Source: Jacaranda mimosifolia
Taxonomy: Eukaryota > Streptophyta > Magnoliopsida > Lamiales > Bignoniaceae
Direction of reading: 5' to 3'
Assembly: GCA_018894105.1 (NCBI GenBank)
Contig: CM032117.1
Location: 37,242,501-37,306,500, forward strand
Length of the DNA: 64,000 nucleotides
Shown in pieces: positions 24,200-36,720 of this stretch (positions are counted from its first letter, which is position 1; each line of letters opens with the position of its first letter). The position numbers and the translations under genes are program-made. The notes beneath the pieces are model-generated. The model made no database searches and was not told the origin of the DNA. It worked only from the letters and a program-made list of their open reading frames with translations.

Positions 24200-26465
24200 A
24201 AAGATTGGCTTTGGATATGACAAGCATGGGTGTATGAGCACTTTCCTTTGTTGGGGTAACCCAAACTTTGTATGCATGCTCCTTTTTCTTTCTATGTGCC
24301 AACACTAGCATCCCCAAAGATCTACCTGATGTAAAGGAAACACTTAAGCTGATTAAAATAAATGAGGTAAAAAAAATTTTGTCTATGTTTCTAATACTTA
24401 AATGTAAGCTTGATATTTGAAAAAAAAAATGTAAATTATTTTTGTAATAGGTTGTGCTTATTTATTCATTTTTCAAGGAGAAAAAATTGTTGCTTAAATG
24501 TAGGTAATTATTCAAGTGCACAAGATTACTTATTGAAGTTTACAGGGTTTTTTTTTTTTTACTAAAAATTTTGTGCTCTTTCTACATGTTCCTTCAATGT
24601 TAACTTATGATGTTTTACAATTTGAAGGCCAATTAAAGGACAAAAATGAAGAACTTGATTTGCGAAATAAAGAATTGCATTGTTAAAGAACAAAGCAACG
24701 CAAGCTAATGAGAACAAGGAGAATAAAAAGGATAAGGAAGAAGGTGACGAAAAAGTTGATGAGGACACGAAAGAAGAAAAGGACAAGGGTGCTGGTGTTT
24801 GTGCTGGAGATAGCTATGTGGAACCATATTCAGAGCACCATCATGATGATAATGGTAGTGGTGCAGAGGGTCATATCAATCCTTAGCAAGCCCAAAGAGT
24901 TGTGTTGATAGTGTTGAAGGTATTGGAAATGAGACAGGTACTATTAAAGGTATTGTTGATGAGTTTGAGACTTTAGATTATGGTGGTGATGTGATGGTGA
25001 TGACAGATGGAAAAGAAAAGAGAGATAACAATCCATGTGAAGAAGGAGCAAAAGAAAGCATGTTGCCATCTCTTGTATTGTCAAAGGTGACAGAACAATA
25101 GATAATAGGAGGAAAAAAAGAAAAGATGAAGACTTTATCATACTGCCCCCCCACACCATCAAAGAGAATAAAAGTCTCGTCTATAAAGGCCATGACAGTG
25201 GTAGAAAGAGCTGGAAGAAAAATGTTGCAAAGGTGAGCCAAAGCACTATTAACTAGACTGATAACACTGAAAAAGTAACTGAGGATACTAGAAAGAAAAT
25301 CCCCGATGCTGTAGAAGTGAATTTAAATACTTTGAAGTCTGATAGTGCTTTATCTCTTTGTATAAATGTTGAACTTATGTACAAGTAATACTATATAATT
25401 TTTTTTGGATACTAAATTTATTGAGAAAGAACACTGCATGCTATTGTTTTCATTGCAAATTGCATATATCTTGTAGGGAAGGGTGCTATTATTGTCTATG
25501 GTGATGTTGGTGTTGAAAGCGTTAGAATGCGGTTTAGTAAATTTCGAGGGAGAATATATTATAAAGGGCGCAATGTCATACCTAATAGACAACAAAATAT
25601 CATTGATTTCTTTTTATTTCAAAATAATTTGGAGTAATAATAACTTACTACTTATTTTTATTTTTATATTAAATTTAATGATCTCCTAAGTGGTAATTTT
25701 TAATTCTTTTGTAGTGTGGTTGTTTGGGATGAACTAGGGCATTTGATCAGAGGACATGCTCTGTGTGAGCTGTTGTTTTGAAAGGAGCTAAAGTATTCTT
25801 CAATTGATTGTTATATGATGTGTAGCAGTTCTTTTGAGGATACTTTTGGACATGAAATGTGATGTGTATCTATCATTGTTCAGGTAAATAATTTAGAATT
25901 TTTTTTGTACTTTATTTGGTAAAATGAGCTTTAATAACTCTATAGTTGATAAGATGAAAATATTGAAGAAGTTGGAGAAGTTGAACAAAATACGTACAAT
26001 AAAACCACAGTAATATCCATTGTTTCTTAAGAAAATGTTAGTAAGTCCATGAAAGATGCTTGAGTACATCAATTTAGATATGAGGGCCAGTGCCAATTTA
26101 TATTCTCCCAATTGTTTATAAATGGCATTACTTTCCCTTTGTTTTTTATGCATCCACAAAGAAGTTCACACACATGAACTATGCCTGGTCCCTTTTGTCA
26201 AAAGTGAAATGAAATAATTATGTAAGTTCCTTGCATTTTAAAATTATTTATGTGAACAAATTTTTTTTAAAAAAAAAAATATTGTAATTACGTCTTGTAG
26301 GCTAAGTTTATAGTAGGATACCCAATATATTCACTAGGTATGATGTTGGAAAAGGTCAAGTCCAACATAAGTATTGCCACCAACAACAGGTCAATATGGA
26401 CTGTGTTATTTATTTCTGTCTTTACGCTAAATGTTATGCAAGGAAATAATTTTATTTTTTTTCAG
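24200..26465 (+). pseudogene. decayed DUF1985 / Ulp1-protease-like gene
   Basis: Ulp1-type C48 cysteine proteases cut SUMO-like proteins; in plants, genes joining DUF1985 to an Ulp1 domain are often carried by Mutator-like transposons. Seen here: AWVYEHFPLLG near 24225 resembles the DUF1985 core. A Lys/Glu-rich, low-complexity segment follows at 24680-24880. A possible exon at 25480-25620 contains GDVGVESVRMRFSKF. A WHYFPLFF string near 26120 could hold the catalytic His. QQQVNMDCVIYFCLYAKCYA at 26381-26440 fits the catalytic Gln and Cys block, with Gly after Cys replaced by Val. Intron-like gaps lie between (for example ending TTCTTTTGTAG near 25715 and CGTCTTGTAG near 26300). In-frame stops break several pieces. 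The family call rests on motif recognition by eye and is moderate. Confidence 0.42.
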
Positions 26466-27731
26466 AACTATGCAAATGTATGTTCCAATAATGCATATCA
26501 AGTACATATAGCTGCTATGATTCTAAACTAAAAGCATAGCTTGCTATATTCTGTTATAATATGAGGATGACCATACTAGATTTTAGTACTTAGATACCAA
26601 ATTTCAATACTAGATACTGATATTGTAGTATTTATTTTAGTAAATTCAATATATTTGACAAAATATGAAGTATTGTATCTTTGATCAGCGGTATCAGTTT
26701 TAGCATGAATGAGAAAATAAGTAGTTGATTTGATACTTGAATCATGATTTTATTATATTAGGTGGTTTTATATGTTGTTTCACCCATCAAATTGAGGAAA
26801 ATTTTGCCAAAGGAAAAGTGTTTATAAAACACTCCAAATACATACCAGGTTATGGAAATCTAGTATAATATTTCTAAAATCAAGTGTTGAAAATGACAAA
26901 ACTATACTATTTTCTCATTACATGGTGTCATTCTTAATGCATAAAAATGAAGTTGAATTTAACTATTTAATTTATTGTAAGAGTATCAAACTATAAATTA
27001 TTAGTCCTCAGATTGATATAGTGACGAAACATTACTTAATTTTTAATTTGATGGTGATGTTGACATGATATATTTACCACATACATCAATGTTTTATACT
27101 AGTATGAATCAAAACACAAATGGTTGTATGTGAGCATTTGTATTTCCAACCATTTGAACACATGGTATCACATCCTTTACTTGAAGAAAATGATGTTATT
27201 ATATTATTATATTATATCTCAACTAAAAGAAAATTGAGTATAAAAAACACTCCAAAAACATACTAGACTAGTAAAATTTAGCATATTATATCCAAAATCA
27301 AGTACTAGGATTGACAAAAATGGTATTATTTTCTTGGTTTGCAATATCATTCGTAATGCATTAGAGATTCAATTAAATTAAATTTTTTGGGTCATTGTAT
27401 GACTATCAAACCATGAATTATTAGCCCTAAGGTTGATATAGTGATGAGGCATTGCTTGATTGTTGATGGTGATGTCAAAGTGATACATTTACTACATATA
27501 CTGTATGAATGAGAATATAAGTGGTTGGATATGAGTATTTGTATATCCAACCATCTGAATACATGTTATCACAATCATTACTTGAAAAAAACATGACGTT
27601 ACTCTATTACATGGTCTTATGTGTTGGTTTATCCATTAAATTGTGGTAAACTTTGCAAAAAAAAATCAAGTTTAAAAACACTCCAAAAGCATACTAGGCT
27701 AGGGAAATTCAGGATATTATATCTAAAATTA

Positions 27732-29378
27732 GGGAGAATTGCAAATAATCCCCCTATGACAATCAAAATAGGTGAAAAATCCTTGGTAAAAAAAAAAACA
27801 AAACAAAAACAAACAAAAATGCTCCTTATGCTTTTAAAAATATGAACACTGCCCCTTGCTTCATGGTTGTCGCCCATTTAACCTAATTTTAATTTATAAA
27901 AAACTAAATTACCCTTATCATTTTATATATTTTCAATTCAATTTAAACTTTCTTATTATAAGATTATATTTTACTTTTTCTTTTACTTTTTCCTATTTAT
28001 TTCTTATTTTTCTCTTCTTGTACCTATCTACTCTTGCTATTGCTGGCTATTGGCGAAAACTCTACAGTCATACACCATGCTCCTTCCCAACCTACCACAC
28101 CACTTCTATACATATCCAACACCAGCATGACTGTGACCATGACAACTACAAGGACTTGAAGGTACGTTGAAAAGGTAGTGTGGTGGAGAAATACACAGCG
28201 GCCGTTTGCCACCATCAACATGATTAGCATCAGCCAAATCTATTTGGGGTTGGAGGTGGGGCCATTGAAGATATGGTGGGGGAGGAATAAATGGATATAT
28301 ATCATATATATATGTATTTTTTATACATATAATATATGAATTTGGTTGTATGGTAGTCGTGAGGGATTTAAGGATGGTGTAGGGGCTGGGTGGGGAAAAA
28401 TAGTGGGGCTTATATATACAATATTATATGTAATGTATATATATTATATAAATATATATTTTATATAATATATATGTAACTTCGGCCGCCATGGTAGCCA
28501 CCAACCATGGCAGTGTTGAAGTGGGGGAAGGTAGGGGTGTGTGTTGGGATGGGGGGTTTGGTGGCACCCATATGCCATAACAGTCATAAGGGGGGGAGAG
28601 AGGTGTGTATGGCGAGGGGTTTGGTGGCACCCACTTTCCATGACAGCCATGAGGTGGGAGGCAAGATGGGGTTTGGTGGTGGTAATGGTAATGGAAGGTG
28701 TATACATGTGGGGTGGCTTGGTGGCACCCACCTACAATGGCATCCATGAGGTAGGGGATGGGATTCGGTGGGGGAGTAAAGGTGTCAAATGGGCCGGGCC
28801 AAGCCAACCTGGCCTATATGACAGATGGCTCACGACGGTCCAGAGCCGAGCCGGGCCAGCTCACGGACTGTTCATAGTTCGGACCATGATGGGCTAAAAC
28901 TTGAAAAATTTAGCTCGACTTAAAACCAGCCCACTATATAGGTGAGTCGATTTATATATGAGGCGGGCTAGGTGGGCCGGCTGGCGGTTCAGCTCATGGG
29001 CCAACTCGTGGGTTGGCCTATGTGTTTTTATATGTACGAAATAAATAAAAGATATAATTTATTTACAAATTATAAGATTTGAGAGAAATTGAGAAATTGT
29101 AGAATAAGAAATAAAATTTTAGAATACTTGAGGGTTGAGAGATTGGGTTGAATATTTTCTAAAAGAATCCAACTGTTGATGCAATTGAGGGCATTATGGT
29201 GTTTTTGTACATAGAAAATCTTAAACACTTGCAGCAAAGGTGCGTGCAAATCACTTCTTGTCCTGAAGGAGTTTTTTGAATAATTTTAGAAAACACAATG
29301 TGCATTTTTGTATATTATTCCTGACAGAGTTCTTTTGCCTATTTTGATTATCACAGGGGGCTTATTTGCAATTCTCCC
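27732..29378. mobile_element. Mutator-like element (MULE), non-autonomous
   Basis: The ends are inverted repeats of about 40 bp: GGGAGAATTGCAAATAATCC at 27732 and its complement at 29378, continuing through a shared CAAAATAG. Flanks CTAAAATTA (27723-27731) and CCAAAATTG (29379-29387) form a 9-bp duplication with two transitions, as expected for Mutator-like elements. The interior has no transposase. It holds a GC-rich minisatellite (28495-28760) and a segment at 28778-29030 rich in GGGCCGGG words that starts GGTGTCAAATGGGCC, which resembles other small plant DNA transposons and may be a further insertion. Confidence 0.82.
28495..28760. repeat. imperfect minisatellite with GGTGGCACCCA motif
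   Basis: GGTGGCACCCA followed by CATRACAGYCATRAGG-like words recurs at about 28559, 28623 and 28721. Overlapping open frames on both strands (Gly/Val-rich or Pro/His-rich) are by-products. Confidence 0.8.
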
Positions 29379-29716
29379 CCAAAATTGAGTACTAAAATCA
29401 ACAAAAGTGGTATTATTTTATCAATTTATGGTACCTTTCTTAATGCATAAGAGATTTAGTAGAATTAAACTATTTAGGTCATTGTATGGTTGTTATCAGG
29501 CCATGAATTATGAGTCCTAGGGCTGATATAGTCATGAGGTAATGTTTGATTTTTTATGGTGACATCGAAATGATACGTTTACCACATACATCAATGTGTT
29601 ATACTATTATGAATAAGAACACAAGTGGTTGGATGTGAGTATTTGAGTTCCCAATTATTTGAACACATGCTATTGCAACCATTACTTGAAGAAAACATGT
29701 TATTACTATATTATAT

Positions 29717-32700
29717 TGTAAGACCCCGAATTTTGAAATCCTGAAATATAATAAAATGAGAAATCAATAAGCTTGACTAAATTAATTTTGGGTTAAAGTT
29801 AGTTAACAATCTAGAAATTAAATAATTACAATCGAAGAATTAAATTGTAAAGAAGAAAAAGACTTGATTGTTTAAAATTATAAAATTTAGGGGGTTAATG
29901 TGAGTAAATTAAAAGTATGAGGACTTTAGAATAATTAACTTTGGATCCGATCGCCCAAAAATAGAAATGTTAAGGGTCAATGAGTAAAAAATAAAAGTTG
30001 GGGGACTTAATGAAACCCAGAGACCAAGGTGAAGGCAATTAAAAGTTTTGAGGTGAGATTTGAGTTGGTCAAGAAATGCTGGGGCCAAAATGAAAAGGCT
30101 GAAAAATACAATTATATATATATAGAAAGAAAGAAGGACGAAAATTAATCAAATTTACAAAAATTATCCGACTCCATCTCATCGGTAAAGCCCTTGAAAA
30201 CCACTGGAAAACATGAAATCATTCTGATAGAAAGGTTCCTCTAGATGAGAGGAACACAACCATGTCAACTTTGACCAAAACCGACCAAGAAAACGGCCAA
30301 AAAATAGAGGCCGACGGTGACGGGCGGTGGGTTTGGTGGTTTCGGTATTTCTGGCAGCAAAAATGGACGAAGACTAGGTGGGTTTTGGTCTTGGGGACAT
30401 GGGCAAGGTGGTGGTGGTGTTAATTTGGGGCTTCGGCCAGCGACAGTAGTGGAATTGAAGATGGTGGTGGATGGCGGCGGGTTAGGGTTGCCACAACTTT
30501 GAATGAAAAATTGAGTGGCTTCCTAGCATTAAAACTAAAAGTTGTTTGGGGGTTTTTGCTCGCCTCGACAATACGCACCAATTGGTGGTAGCGGTCCCCA
30601 TCTCCAGTGGCGGCACGTGGAGGTCCGGTAGCAGCGGCGCGTAGCGGTGATTTTGGACCAATTTATCCAGAATGAAGTTCCGAACACGTTTAAGCTGTTT
30701 TTGCCTTGAAATTGGATCTTGATTCGATCCAAGTTGGATAAATTTCATGTCGAATATTAATTCAAATGATTTTTACAATTCTAATTCAATATTTATTGAA
30801 TTAAGATTATTAAAATGTAATTTTAGTTGGGACATTGATTATTTTTGTAATTGTTGAACAAAATTGATTCTAATCCTGATTTTGGACCTTTAAACAATGA
30901 AAGTAAAAAATGACTGGGCTTGTGATACAAAAAGTGCTATGTAATTTAGAAATTGGGATTTTCTAAGATTTAGACATAATTAAACTTGAAGTTGGAACCA
31001 CGAATGCCTATTAAATCTTGGGATCCTAGACGAGACCTTAATGATGTAACAAGCTAGAGTCAGTCATACCAGTAATATATTTATTGATTGATTAATTAAG
31101 GATTACCCCATTTAGTTGCATTAAGTATTTGAGTATGAAGTAGAGATTGAAAGAATAAGCTAGAATAGAATAAATTACACCTTACAGTTTAATAAGAAAG
31201 CTCAATGTATTTATGTATACAAGTTAGTAAGAGTTAAACTATTCATAGATCGGGGGCCTTATATAAGTTCTTGAATTAACCAGAAAAGAAGACCATGCTC
31301 AGTCCAAACAACTGAGGACTACCACATTCGATTGTCTTAAGCGTTGGAGATAAATCCAAATTACCTAAATGGTAGTAGAATAACCTTAAGTTTGATAAAA
31401 GATATTAACTATACTTATACATAAGACTCAGAGGATTAATAGGATAATAACTCAGGTTATCTTAGACAGATCTTGATTCGATTAAGAAGTCAAGACTTGA
31501 GTGTCCGTACAACTAGGAATTCCTTTGCATTTGCTAGGTGAGTTTATACTCAATAGTATGAGATTTCTTTGCTGGGGAAAGAACATATATACTCGTTATA
31601 TATCTTGATCACTTAATTCTTTTCAATTTATGTGTTGAAAATAGTACCCCACATCGCCCTTTATACTCAGTCCTTTTGTTGATATTGATTGATATTGCCT
31701 TACTTGATATTTGGCAATTGTGTTGAGAAAGCTCAAAAGTGATTTCAATATGTATATATACATATATATTTTTACTTGCCATGTCTAGTCTAAAACTAGC
31801 TTGGGCTGAATCAGTTATTTCATGCTTAACATGGCGAAGTGACATATTAAGTGAAATGTTGTTTGGCATATTTAGTGATATAAGTGATTATATTAATACC
31901 CTTAGGTATGGACCCAGGGATCGGTTACAAAAGACGGTTGGGCGGGACGGACAACGGTGATAGATCTTTCGGCTGATATCCATGCGCGATGCATATATAA
32001 TCCCTAATCAGTAGGCTAGCTGAAGGTAGCCACCTATGAGTGGGATCAGGCATGCAGCTAGCCATGCCTAGTGAGTGACTAAGTGTCCGCGTCGATCACT
32101 CGATACTTTGGAGGAATAAGGATTTTTGTATTTTTGAAAGTGGAGTGATAATGTAGGAGAACCACCAACAAAAAAAAGTGTGAAAATGATTATTAATTTT
32201 ATTTTATGCTTTGAAACTCGAGTATTTAACACAAACCTATTGATTATTCAAGTGACATATCGACACCTTATGGTTGTAATTGTGATTTAAACCGTTGTGA
32301 GAGACAGTGAATTTGTGAAGTCTCATTACTAGTATTGGACGATGGTAAGATGGATCACTCTAAATCTTGACTAAACTCTTCTCTCACGACTTCTGAGAAT
32401 TTTAATGCTTCTACTTGTTGCTTATATAATATTTGAGAAATTTACCACTCTATTATTACTGCTAAACTATCTCACTAAGTCATTGAATTTATGTTGTTTT
32501 ATTATTATTCTCCATTCTTTACCCCAAATAAGGATGAGTGATAAAGATACACTAGCCCAGATGACATAGGAGGTAATGAGAGTGAAAGAAGTTCTAAGTG
32601 TAATTCAAGATATTTTGGTTCACAGTTGAACCTCTAGCAGGTGCTGCTTGTAGAAATTAAATACTTTGGATTTTTGAGAAATGTATTTTCTATTTTTCAG

Positions 32701-32768
32701 AAGACTTGTGTGATAGATTTGAGTAGCACCTTGTATAGGAGCAGACGCCTCTCGATCGGGCCGTTACA
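29717..32768 (+). mobile_element. Ty3/gypsy solo LTR
   Basis: The LTR runs from TGTAAGACCCCG (29717) to ...GGGCCGTTACA (32768), 3052 bp. Flanks TATAT and TACAT fit a 5-bp duplication with one change. The same tandem-repeat unit continues on both sides (TACATGGTCTTA after the LTR matches 27604 of the preceding unit). No PBS follows, so it is a solo LTR. Its first 400 bp align with the LTR at 10210 (for example GGACTTGATTG and GATTGCTCAAAAATGG-like blocks), and 31905-32100 aligns with 12720-12900. Confidence 0.85.
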
Positions 32769-33059
32769 TACATGGTCTTAGGTAAACTTGACCAAAGAAA
32801 AATTGAGTATAAGATTTTTTGAATTTTAGTTGAGGGTAAGAAATTTGGAAAAATAGAGGGTGGCAAAGCATGCTTGAAGACCATAAACATGTTTTAAAAT
32901 GTTAATCAAATAAATGCTTATATTCTCTTCCACATGTTTGTAGATTTTTGAAAAAAATATAAAAATTCAATCAATGTTATCTCAGTTAGAAAAAGAATTA
33001 GTTGGACCAATTTACGACGATTGGCTTATAAACCTTAAGATCATTCTTGATTCCAAGAA

Positions 33060-33860
33060 ATACATTCTTGCTTAAAGTCCTTCGAATACCCTTCCCGAGA
33101 TGCCAACAATGGACACGTGAAATATTAACAAAATAGGTACAAGATAACCTTCAAACCTGGCATCTTATGATGGCATCAATGACCAATGATCAAAGTCCTA
33201 TAAATACACGAAGCATGCCTTGGAGACCTTTTTGCAACTACAAAAGTTGTATGCCATGCAAACAAGGTATGGACATTTCATGTTGTCCAAGGAACTCTCT
33301 AGAGTTAGGATGGCTGAGAGGCCAAGTGTCCATGATCATGGTCTAAAGACAATGGAGCTACTTGAAAAGCTCGTACGTTTAGATGTGGTCATGGACAATG
33401 ATCTCTATGTAGATTTTTATCCTCCAATTCTTGCCTAGTTCCTTTGATCGATTTGTTACAAACTTCATTATGAGCAAGCCATTGGATTAGTAAGTTGATC
33501 TACATTTTGGCCACTCGAGGCTATAATAAAGAAGGACAAATCTTTGATGGTTGCCTCTTCTCTCCAATCTAAGGCCTAAAAGGCTAAGAAGAAATGATCA
33601 AGAAGAAGGAAGTTTCATCTTTAAGGGGAAGGAATTGATGAAGGCATTTGGAGGGATCAAGAAAAAGAAGGTTGATAAGAAATGATACAAATTGCTTCAA
33701 GTTGTGGGAAACCCGGTCATTGGAAATGTAATTGCAATGAGTACCGTACAACTCTAGGAACCGATATGTTCTTTGTTGAAGTACACTTATACATGAGTTA
33801 TTCCTCACTACTATTCGATGCTGTATGTGGTTCACATCTTTGCAAGTCATTGCAGGGGAT
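33060..33860 (+). pseudogene. copia gag and protease remnant (element C)
   Basis: Gag starts around the ATGGCATCAATGACCAAT at 33171. The VVMDNDLYVDFY block at 33388-33420 matches LVVMDNDLYED in copy E. The zinc knuckle at 33690-33745 shows CGKPGHWKCNC, but the first Cys pair is in another frame, so a frameshift sits inside the knuckle. The protease motif follows at about 33800-33850 as FDAVCGSHLCKSL, where the family has DTGCGSHLC: the Thr/Ser and Gly after the catalytic Asp are lost. Several stops interrupt gag. Confidence 0.75.
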
Positions 33861-35170
33861 GGAAAGAAGAAGGAATCTAAGTGATGGGGGATATAATCCT
33901 TTGCCTAGGAAACGGGGCAAGAGTTGTGGCCAAAGCTAAAGGCATAATAAAGCTAGACTTTGAGAATTCTACCACAATATTAGATCCTTGTTATTTTGTA
34001 CCATTTTTAATAAAGAATATCGTTTCAATTCCTATTCAAGATAAAGAAGGATTTGATTTTTTAATTAAGAACGAAAAATTAAGTGAATTATACATATTAG
34101 ATTCTAAATTATCACTGATATACAATCAAGAAAAGAATAAAGAAAGCAAGACAATTATGCAAATGCCTATCTTTCGCATGGAAGACTTGAACATATTTCC
34201 AAGAATAAGAAAAGCAAGTTAGAGCCCTTGAATTCACTAAATGTTTGTGGCCTAGAGGACTTCCCTATTTGTGAGTCATGTTTGAAAGGAAAAATGACTG
34301 AAACTTTATTTATTGGACAATCAGAGTGTGACACCTATCCTTTGGATTTGATCCATATAAATGTGTGTGGACTACTAGGAGTTAGCCTAAGGGGAGGCTT
34401 CTTTTACTTTATTACCTTTACCAGCAACTTTACTTTGTTTGAATACATACATTTTATGAAGTACAAGTCAAAAGCCTTTGAAAAATTCAAAGACTATAAG
34501 AATGAAGTAGAAAAGCAACTTGGAGGCAGCATTAAGACTCTTCAATCCGATGAAGGGTGTATATCTAATTGCTGAATTCTTGGATTATCTTAGAGAAAAT
34601 GGGATTCTCTCACAACACAACCCAATATAAGAGAGTTGCTAAACATAGAAGTTGAATCTTGTTGGACATGGTATGCTCCATGATGAACTTTACCAGCATT
34701 CCTATTATCTTTTGGAGATTTGGCCTTTCCACGGCGGTGAAGTTATGAAATCTAGTATTTTCAAATTCAGTCCCCAAAAACCCCACATGATGTGGTATGA
34801 CAAAACACCTTCATACTCTTATTTAAGGATTTGGTGGTCCCTCATCTATATCAAAAAACTAATGGAAGACATAGTGGATTCAAGAACAATTTTGTACAAG
34901 TTTGTGAGATACCCTAGAGTATCTATGAGTTATCATTTTTATGATCCCTTAGAATAAAAAGTGTTGTTTTGAGGAATGCCATTTTTTTGGAAAAGAAATT
35001 TCTATTAGATAAAAAATACATTATCATTAAACTTGATGAAGTTCAAGATGATCCTCCTATCCCACAACTAATAGAAGTAATGGAACATTCAACACCTACT
35101 ATATAACTTTTTAGAATGTTCAATTGGATCAAGAATAAACCCAAAATATTCGAATTTCTTCATGAGATAG
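33861..35170 (+). pseudogene. copia integrase remnant (element C)
   Basis: The pre-integrase part is open at 33881-34222 with the conserved YFVPFLIKNIVSIP and ELYILD strings. The integrase zinc region keeps CESCLKGKMT near 34270. The core reads DLIHINVCGLL near 34350 (first catalytic Asp replaced by Asn) and LQSDEG near 34545 (second Asp kept). After a frameshift the NGVAERR-type block is badly eroded near 34625. The TPYE.W equivalent appears as PHMMWYDKTPS near 34785. Function is impossible with these losses. Confidence 0.78.
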
Positions 35171-35189
35171 GTCAAGAGATAGTGATCCA

Positions 35190-36720
35190 AAAACCTGCAT
35201 GGAAGCTATGTCGGACTTGGACTTGGATTATTAACTTGATTTAAGATGGATTTCATGTAAGTGTGGACTTTAGTAGATCTACTGAAGGTATAATATCCAT
35301 CGATTGGAAGTGAATCTATAAGCGTGAACTTGGAGTCAATTATGGGTGTAAATGAGTCAAGCAGAGCCCAAATCTAATAGGCTCAAGCTCAGCTCATCTA
35401 TTAACTCATGAGCTCGGGCTTATGCTCGAGCTTGGTTGAGCCTAAACAGCCTAGTTCAAGCTTGGCTAGTTGGAATAGATGAACGCTCGAACGATCTTTA
35501 TTGAGATACCAAGTCTTAAATCAATAAAGCTCATCATAGGAAAGCAAAAAGCTTAATTTGTGTAGGCTTGGATGAGCTCAAGCTCGTATAGGCTTGGATT
35601 AGCTCGAGCTCATTTTAGCTTGAAACGAAATCTATAATTATAAGTTTTTCAAATAATTTTGTTATTTTTCTAAAAAAAAATATTTTTATTATCATCATCA
35701 GACTTTAACTACATATATATATTTGTATAAAATAAAATTTGTGTGCTTTTTGAGTAGAACACTATTGAACTCGGCTCTGCTCGCTTGGCTGAGGAGCTCG
35801 AGCTTGACTCGACTTAGTTGAGGCTTGAAAAGTCGAGCTAAATTGAAGCTTTTGTCAAGTCAAACTTAAATTATTTATGAATAGTTTCATCTTATTTACA
35901 CACCTAAAGTCAATGGGAGTTATTACCTTCAAGGCTAAACTAGTGGCAAAAGGTTATACTCAAAGGTTGGATAACGATTTTGAGGAGACCCTTTTCATTG
36001 GTCGCTATGCCTAAATTCATTAGAATTATGTTTGCCATAGTTTCCTTCTATGACTACAAAATTTGGCAAATAGATGTAAATATTATTTTTCTCAATGTAA
36101 ACATTGTCAAAAAAAATTACATAGAGCAATCAAAGAGGCTTACATCTAGTGAAAGTGAGTAAAAAATTTGCAAACTCCAAAGATCCATTTAAGGGTTGTA
36201 GCAAGCATCCATCAATTGGAACATACATTTTGATGAGACAGCCAAAGGGTATGGCTTCATAAAAAATATGTATGAACCTTGTGTTTGCAAAAGGTCTAGT
36301 GGGAGTTCAATCCAATTCATAATATTTTATGTTAATGACATTCTTCTCATTGGAAATGAGAATAAAATGTTAAGAGTGTACTAAAATATAGTTATCTTCA
36401 CAATTCTCTATGATTAGGAGAAGCATACTTTATATTAGGAATACACATCTATAGAGATAGATCAAATGGAATATTGGGGCTCTCTCAAACATCGTACATA
36501 TACAAAATACTAAAGAGATTTAGTATGAAAGAAACTAAGAGAAGATACCTCTCTATCGGACATGGCCCACGTCTTTCTAAGTTTATGATCCCACAGACAG
36601 AAAAAAAGAGAAGTAGAAATATCTCACATGCCTTATGCATCTACCATAGGAAGCATAAGGTGTGCCATATTCTATAAGAGACTGGATGTAACAGACACTC
36701 TTAGTGATACGAGTCATTAC
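35190..36720 (+). pseudogene. copia reverse transcriptase remnant, split by a hAT-like insertion (element C)
   Basis: Recognisable blocks are IYKRELGVN just before 35340, then after the insertion AKLVAKGYTQR-like sequence near 35937-35967, the active-site strand FYVNDILLIG near 36330 (YVDD changed to YVND), and IHIYRDR-like plus SQTSYIYKILKRFSMKE near 36440-36530. Stops and frameshifts are frequent. Removing the insertion together with one target copy would bring the flanking codons for the KRELGVN and FKAKL blocks side by side, which supports the boundaries of the insertion. Confidence 0.78.
35341..35907. mobile_element. small hAT-like non-autonomous element
   Basis: The ends are TATGGGTGTAAATGAG and, on the minus strand, TTAGGTGTGTAAATAAG, an imperfect inverted repeat. 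AGTCAAT is duplicated at 35334-35340 and 35908-35914; an eighth position differs (G versus A), which fits the 8-bp duplication of hAT elements. The interior is rich in GAGCTCGAGCTTG-type words and inverted copies of them. There is no ORF. Confidence 0.8.

Larger units (their letters stand above)
26757..32812. repeat. tandem array of units about 420-460 bp, with two insertions
   Basis: Unit 1 is about 26757-27180, unit 2 about 27181-27605, unit 3 27606-29716 (includes a 1647-bp Mutator-like element), and the start of unit 4 is 32769-32812 after a gypsy solo LTR. Shared marks in order are AACACTCCAAA, CTAGGGAAATT-like, GATATAGTGATGAGGCATT-like, ATGTGAGTATTTG and ACTTGAAGAAAACATG. No coding signal is seen. 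The unit is not recognised as a known family. Confidence 0.82.

Noticed and set aside
28424..28897. Pro/His-rich and Gly/Trp-rich open frames on both strands
   Set aside because: They arise from the GGTGGCACCCA minisatellite inside the Mutator-like element.
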